A DNA stretch of 10,125 bases, from assembly GCA_017880945.1 (NCBI GenBank), contig JADGRM010000059.1:1-10125 (forward strand). The letters run 5' to 3'. The notes beneath the pieces are model-generated. The model searched no databases, had not been told where the DNA came from, and worked only from the letters and a program-made list of their open reading frames with translations. This stretch comes from Gallionella sp. (GTDB lineage Bacteria; Pseudomonadota; Gammaproteobacteria; Burkholderiales; Gallionellaceae). Of this stretch, positions 6,724-10,125 are shown in pieces; positions within the stretch are counted from its first letter, which is position 1, and every line of letters begins with the position of its first letter. Position numbers and translations under genes: made by a program.

Positions 6724-8163
6724 ATGATCGACTGGCATTCGTGGTTGTTTTGGCCCGGCAGTGTGGCGCTGTCCGTTTTGGCTCTGGGCATACTGGCCAT
6801 GCTATTCCTCTATGCGGCACGCAAGCCGATGCATGGGGTGATCCACTCGGTATGCAACCTAGTCACCCAGTCCACCCGTTTCATTTCCCGCTGGTTATTT
6901 TTGAGTGCGGAAAACCTGCGTTTGCGCAATCAGGCGGTGTTGCTGGCGCAAAGTCAGGAGAGTGTGGCTTCGATGATCGATCGGGAATTCGAGCGCGTCG
7001 GCAACATCATTCGCAAAGATATGCAGGAATTCCCCGTCTTGCAGCGCAAGCTGCTGGAAGAAGCAACGCGCATCGAGGAGGACTACCGCAGATGCGGCGA
7101 AGTCCCGCCACCGCCGCCGGAATGGGTGGCGGCGCTCGAATCGGTCTCGCAGATCAAATCAGGAGGCGATATCCCGCGCAAGCTGCTGGAAGACATCAAC
7201 AAGTCGATCCAGAAGATCCATGACAAGACGGTGTCGGAGTATCGTCGTTCCTACGAAGAGCGCCACAAGATCCTGAAGGGGATGCAGCCGGTGTGGCGCT
7301 CGGTGGACAAGCTGATGGTGGAGATGGACAAGAAGATGCTGACCCTGCACAGCAACGCCAAACAGATCGATGACGATATGACCAAATTCGCGGGCATGCG
7401 CGCCAAGGACAGCAAGACCGAACATGCGCTGACGGTGTCCGCTTTCGTGCAGTTGGCGATCTCCTCGCTGGTCATGGTGATCGCGATGGGCGGAGCCTTC
7501 ATCAACTACAAGCTGATCGCTCTGCCCATGTCTGAGATGGTGGGCGCCAGCGATTACATCACCAACAACTTGAGGACTTCTGATGTGGCGGCATTGGTGA
7601 TCATCCTGATGGAAGCGTCGATGGGGCTGTTCCTGCTCGAATCGCTGCGCATCACGCAACTGTTTCCCAAGATCGCCAGCATGGACGATCGCATGCGTCA
7701 CCGCTTGATGTTGGCTTCGCTGATCTTTCTGGTGATATTGGCGGGCATCGAGTCGTCACTGGCGCTGATGCGTGACATGCTGATTGCCGACAAGGCCTCG
7801 CTGATGCGTGATCTGGCCTCCGCCGCACCGCCTGCGTCGGAAGGCTGGATGACCAACATACCGATGGCCGGACAGATGGTCATGGGCTTCGTGCTGCCGT
7901 TTGCGTTGGCCTTCGTGGCGATCCCGCTGGAAAGCGCGGTGCATTCGCTGCGCACCGTGATCGGCGTGCTGCTGGTGCAGACCATGCGCGGGATCGGTTT
8001 CGTGCTCAGGTCCACCGGCGTGGTATTCAGGCGTTTCGCCAAGGTGCTCGAGTTGAGCTATGACGTCCTGATCGTCATCCCGCTGATGGTAGAACGCTGG
8101 GTGCTGGCGTTGCGCGGCAACTCAATCGCCAAAGGACAAGCCAAATCCGGGAGCGCAGCATGA
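6724..8163 (+). CDS. multi-pass membrane protein with large coiled-coil-like domain, unknown function
   Basis: I do not recognise this 479-residue protein. It starts with a hydrophobic segment (about 8-31), followed by some 200 mostly helical, highly charged residues (about 62-235) that look like long helices or a coiled coil. A proline run (PPPPPP, 128-133) breaks the helical part. Then come further membrane segments at about 238-262, 287-306, 328-349 and 383-404, with a probable last one at 444-463. A loop of about 35 residues (350-382) joins two of them. There are two Cys residues (44 and 124) and no ATPase or enzyme motif. Whether the helical domain faces cytoplasm or periplasm is unresolved; RKP after the first segment favours the cytoplasm. 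The stop overlaps the start of the VWA lipoprotein gene by 4 nt, so the two products probably act together. Loose analogies are scaffold or ion-channel-type stator proteins, but no specific motif supports either. Confidence 0.85.
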   Translation: MIDWHSWLFWPGSVALSVLALGILAMLFLYAARKPMHGVIHSVCNLVTQSTRFISRWLFLSAENLRLRNQAVLLAQSQESVASMIDREFERVGNIIRKDMQEFPVLQRKLLEEATRIEEDYRRCGEVPPPPPEWVAALESVSQIKSGGDIPRKLLEDINKSIQKIHDKTVSEYRRSYEERHKILKGMQPVWRSVDKLMVEMDKKMLTLHSNAKQIDDDMTKFAGMRAKDSKTEHALTVSAFVQLAISSLVMVIAMGGAFINYKLIALPMSEMVGASDYITNNLRTSDVAALVIILMEASMGLFLLESLRITQLFPKIASMDDRMRHRLMLASLIFLVILAGIESSLALMRDMLIADKASLMRDLASAAPPASEGWMTNIPMAGQMVMGFVLPFALAFVAIPLESAVHSLRTVIGVLLVQTMRGIGFVLRSTGVVFRRFAKVLELSYDVLIVIPLMVERWVLALRGNSIAKGQAKSGSAA

Positions 8164-8822
8164 AAAGATATCTGCTCGTCGGGTTCATGCTGTTCGGTGC
8201 GTTGTTCGTCGGTGCCTGTGGCGACAGCCGTGTGCACAGCCAGGCGGTATATATGCTGGTGGATACGTCCGGCACCTACGCCAAGGAGATCAACAAGGCC
8301 ACCAGGATCATCAACTATCTGCTGGCCACGGTCAACCCGGGCGATTCGCTGGCGGTGGCCAAAGTGGAGACGCGCAGCTTCACGGAAAAAGACATCGTCG
8401 CCAAGGTCACCTTCGACAAGCGCCCATCGCAGGCGACCCAGCAAAAGCGCGTGTTCAAAACCAGGATCGATGAGTTTTCCAAGGTCATCAATGGCAGCGC
8501 TTATACCGATATAACCGGTGGCTTGATCCAGGGCGCGGAATACCTGAACGAGACCAAGGCCGGCATCAAGACTATCGTCATCTTCTCGGATATGCAGGAA
8601 GAACTGGGCAAGGGAACGGTGCGCGATTTCCCGATCAAGCTCGACGGCATTCGCATCGTGGCGTTGAACGTGACCAAGCTGAGGACCGATAACGCCGACC
8701 CGCGGATATACCTCGACCGCCTGACGCGCTGGGAGGCGAGAGTGCGCAAGGCCGGTGCCACCGAGTGGGTGGTGGTGAACGATTTGGAGAACAATATGGA
8801 ATCAATCTTGAACACCCACTGA
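8160..8822 (+). CDS. lipoprotein with von Willebrand factor A-like domain
   Basis: The 220-residue product has a lipoprotein signal: MKRY, a hydrophobic core, and the lipobox VGAC with Cys20. Gly at +2 argues against inner-membrane retention, so the outer membrane is the likely location. The rest resembles a von Willebrand A (VWA) Rossmann-like domain. YMLVDTSGTY (31-40) sits at the first strand with Asp35, Ser37 and Thr39, a DxSxT variant of the usual metal site motif DxSxS. TDITGGL (116-122) offers the MIDAS threonine, and IVIFSDMQEE (139-148) the MIDAS aspartate (Asp144). Such domains bind protein partners through a divalent metal. The gene is translationally coupled to the coiled-coil membrane protein gene (ATGA overlap), its probable partner, and a strong terminator follows 24 nt after the stop. 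The biological role is unknown. Confidence is high for the lipoprotein, moderate for a working metal site. Confidence 0.85.
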   Translation: MKRYLLVGFMLFGALFVGACGDSRVHSQAVYMLVDTSGTYAKEINKATRIINYLLATVNPGDSLAVAKVETRSFTEKDIVAKVTFDKRPSQATQQKRVFKTRIDEFSKVINGSAYTDITGGLIQGAEYLNETKAGIKTIVIFSDMQEELGKGTVRDFPIKLDGIRIVALNVTKLRTDNADPRIYLDRLTRWEARVRKAGATEWVVVNDLENNMESILNTH

Positions 8823-8846
8823 CAGCGGTTGGTTTTTTTCAATCAC

Positions 8847-8878
8847 AAAGGGGGCCAGCATGAGCTGGCCCCCTTTTT
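8847..8878 (+). terminator. strong intrinsic terminator of the membrane/VWA operon
   Basis: AAAGGGGGCCAGC (8847-8859) and GCTGGCCCCCTTT (8864-8876) form a perfect 13-bp stem with the 4-nt loop ATGA, and the T run extends to 8878. It starts 24 nt after the VWA gene stop. On the minus strand the stem would be followed by GTGATTG rather than a T run, so it acts mainly for the plus strand. Confidence 0.95.
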
Positions 8879-8888
8879 GTTCGTGAAG

Positions 8889-8947
8889 AAGATACTCCAT
8901 TTGGGCACCCTGTACCGCGGGTACCATGTAACGGAGTCAAATATCTT
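8889..8947. other. nested inverted repeats (possible structured RNA or cruciform) in the convergent gap
   Basis: AAGATACTCC (8889-8898) can pair with GGAGT (8933-8937) plus ATCTT (8943-8947), leaving a 5-nt bulge CAAAT. Inside the loop GTACC-GCG-GGTAC (8912-8924) forms its own 5-bp hairpin. ATTTG at 8899-8903 is also complementary to the bulge CAAAT, offering a competing pairing. The element lies just past the plus-strand terminator and about 110 nt downstream of the minus-strand cysteine-rich gene, so it may be part of that gene's 3' untranslated end. The rest of the 234-nt gap (to 9056) shows no gene or clear minus-strand terminator. Confidence 0.35.
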
Positions 8948-9056
8948 GTGATAGCGTTGCAACCGGGAAGAATCGTCCCATTGGTTCTGCGCCGTGGGAG
9001 ATAAAACAAAGCAGGCCCCTGTGACCACACGAAAAGCCAGCCCCATCGATGCTTGC

Positions 9057-9464
9057 CTATCTTTGCCGGCCTCGCGGTTGATTCATCTTTTCTTTACAGG
9101 CCGGGGACAGTTCACCTTCATGTTGTTTGAGACATTGCAAAATTCTGCCGCCCCCGGGTTTGGTGCCTTTGCAGAGTTTTGCCGAATCATCTTTGCACGC
9201 CTGGGCGAATTCCCGAACCTCCTCTTTCACATCTGCTATGTTTTTCTTGCAAGCAGGCGATAATTCGTTTGCATGCTCCTTGAGGCATCTTGCCACGCGT
9301 CCTTCCCCCTGTTGCACACCTTTGCAAAGCTTGGCCGCGTCTTCGGCACAGGGTCTTGCATTTGGTTCTGCCGAGACACCCGTCGCCACAGTCAAGCAAA
9401 ACACTCCTGCAAACACGATCAACCAATTCATTTGCACGCCGGAGAATACGGTCCAGTTTTTCAT
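9057..9464 (-). CDS. secreted protein with two cysteine-rich repeats
   Basis: The 135-residue precursor has a signal peptide with a hydrophobic core at about 13-30 and probable cleavage after VSA (residue 32). The mature part consists of two copies of a cysteine-rich repeat with identical spacing: Cys39-47-60-72 and Cys90-98-111-123 (C-x7-C-x12-C-x11-C, repeat period 51). Both copies share KLCKG, GRxxxCLKxH and ELSPACK. This resembles the Cys-rich repeat known from Golgi apparatus protein 1 (PF00839), which also occurs in short bacterial periplasmic proteins. Function is unknown; the even cysteines suggest two disulfides per repeat, made in the periplasm. AGGAG (complement of 9473-9477) is 8 nt before the ATG at 9464, so that start is preferred over the in-frame ATG at 9431, which has no such site. 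It lies 76 nt downstream of the hemerythrin gene with no clear terminator between, so both may be co-transcribed. Confidence 0.88.
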   Translation of the reverse strand: MKNWTVFSGVQMNWLIVFAGVFCLTVATGVSAEPNARPCAEDAAKLCKGVQQGEGRVARCLKEHANELSPACKKNIADVKEEVREFAQACKDDSAKLCKGTKPGGGRILQCLKQHEGELSPACKEKMNQPRGRQR

Positions 9465-9540
9465 ACGCCTTGCTCCTTTTCTGTCGTTAAAAAATTCAGC
9501 GGTTATTGATCAATGATCCGTGCGGTTCTTTGCGGCCTGT

Positions 9541-9975
9541 TCACTGCGGCGCGTCAGGCGGTTTGAAGTCATACGGTAAGGTTTCCAGTATTTCTTTCAT
9601 CCGCATATCATCCTCACCGATGTGCGTGGCCGTCCACTCGCTCAAAAAACAGTAATAGTGCTCGACCGCGCTTTCAGACCACCTGCCTTCATTGGATACC
9701 AGCTCATCCCTTATGCTCTGCAGCTCGTTCAGAAAATACAGATGTTCCAGCTTGTGTTCTTCAAAAGGATAGTTGATCGCACGGGCGATCCTTGCCTCAT
9801 TTCTAGAATGGATATGAAAGGCATCTTCGAACAGCTTGAATGCTTGCAACAAGGCGGCAGCGTCCTTGGCCCTGATCGGGCGCTCGATGTCGTTCACCAT
9901 TTTGAGCAGGGTCTTGTGCTCGGAATCGATGGATTCATTTCCCACGCTCATTAGTCTGGTCCATGTCAGTTTCAT
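9541..9975 (-). CDS. bacteriohemerythrin (O2-binding di-iron protein)
   Basis: Single-domain hemerythrins bind O2 reversibly at a non-heme di-iron site in a four-helix bundle; bacterial ones sense, store or deliver oxygen in the cytoplasm. Counting from the ATG at 9978, ligand candidates are His21 (DSEHKTLL), His57 and Glu61 (HSRNE), His75 and His79 (HKLEH), His119 and Asp124 (THIGEDD). These account for the five His, one Glu and one Asp of the family. The YP-to-His stretch (YPFEEH) looks one residue shorter than the common YP-x4-H form. Two adjacent ATG codons are possible: the Shine-Dalgarno AGGAGG is only 2 nt from the first and 5 nt from the second, so the second (9975) is annotated; the first would add one Met. 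There is no signal peptide or fused signalling domain, so a cytoplasmic carrier or scavenger is more likely than a chemoreceptor. Confidence 0.92.
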   Translation of the reverse strand: MKLTWTRLMSVGNESIDSEHKTLLKMVNDIERPIRAKDAAALLQAFKLFEDAFHIHSRNEARIARAINYPFEEHKLEHLYFLNELQSIRDELVSNEGRWSESAVEHYYCFLSEWTATHIGEDDMRMKEILETLPYDFKPPDAPQ

Positions 9976-9980
9976 CATGC

Positions 9981-9986
9981 CCTCCT
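9981..9986 (-). promoter_or_regulatory. ribosome binding site of the hemerythrin gene
   Basis: The complement of CCTCCT is a full AGGAGG. Its distance to the two tandem ATG codons (2 and 5 nt) favours the inner one at 9975. Confidence 0.8.
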
Positions 9987-10125
9987 GAGGTTTGATAAAG
10001 CAGTTTCGATTCGATTACAACTTGAAGATTATTCTACTTCTGCATTTCTTGCAGGAAAATATTGAGGCGCGATTCTTTTCGGTGCATAGTTAGATTTTGC
10101 AGGAGCGGGCAGTTTTTCCTTTCAA
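9987..10125 (-). other. upstream region of the hemerythrin gene
   Basis: No coding sequence is visible in these 139 nt. On the minus strand TAGAAT (complement of 10031-10036) could be a -10 box, with a poor -35 candidate TTTTCC 17 nt upstream; a second weak pair, TTGTAA and TATCAA, also 17 nt apart, lies closer to the gene. A small hairpin, CTGCA-TTTCT-TGCAG, sits at 10040-10054, and the 8-mer TTGCAGGA occurs twice in the region. None of these is strong enough to call a promoter. Confidence 0.3.

Noticed and set aside
6405..6820. Minus-strand frames crossing the repeat gap
   Set aside because: They overlap the ends of two well supported plus-strand genes, have no ribosome binding site that stands out, and their repeated peptide pattern simply reflects the 20-bp DNA repeats.
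8823..9056. Search for a tRNA or known small RNA in the convergent gap
   Set aside because: No cloverleaf, no T-loop consensus and no recognised small RNA sequence; only the terminator and the inverted repeats are supported.
8839..9263. Short frames on both strands around the convergent gap
   Set aside because: They overlap the terminator stem, the nested inverted repeats or the cysteine-rich gene, and carry no family motif.
9505..9514. ATTGATCAAT palindrome considered as an FNR/Anr site upstream of the cysteine-rich gene
   Set aside because: The FNR consensus is TTGAT-N4-ATCAA. Here the half-sites overlap with no spacer, and the extended sequence does not supply a second half-site.

Overview
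The window reads as chromosomal DNA of a GC-rich Gram-negative proteobacterium. The lipobox lipoprotein, the Shine-Dalgarno leaders, the Lon-like protease type and the general protein character fit a betaproteobacterium, perhaps a Nitrosomonadales/Gallionellaceae-like lineage. That placement is an inference from gene character, not from a marker gene. I see no rRNA, tRNA, CRISPR array, insertion sequence or phage gene. The window carries nine protein genes, seven on the plus strand and two on the minus strand.

Positions 1-5254 form a tight plus-strand operon. It holds the C-terminal part of an RtcB RNA ligase (cut by the window edge), a nicotinamidase (pncA), a nicotinate phosphoribosyltransferase (pncB) and an 809-residue Lon-like AAA+ protease. 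Junctions are 10 nt, a 4-nt ATGA overlap and 16 nt. PncA and PncB are consecutive steps of NAD salvage: nicotinamide to nicotinate to nicotinate mononucleotide. The operon therefore joins cofactor recycling, RNA repair and protein quality control, which looks like a recovery-from-damage set.

Positions 5255-6506 hold two small membrane-protein genes: a ceramidase-like CREST-family hydrolase with the full metal/catalytic residue set, and a DUF4389 protein. Short repeats lie in front of the second.

Positions 6507-8878 hold the least understood part. A gap with about 20-bp tandem repeats is followed by a translationally coupled pair: a 479-residue multi-pass membrane protein with a large coiled-coil-like domain, and a 220-residue lipoprotein with a von Willebrand A-like fold and a MIDAS-like motif. 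The unit ends in a very strong intrinsic terminator. This pair is the best candidate here for an uncharacterised system.

Positions 8879-10125 hold a structured intergenic stretch and two minus-strand genes, convergent with the pair: a bacteriohemerythrin and, 76 nt downstream of it, a secreted protein made of two cysteine-rich repeats.
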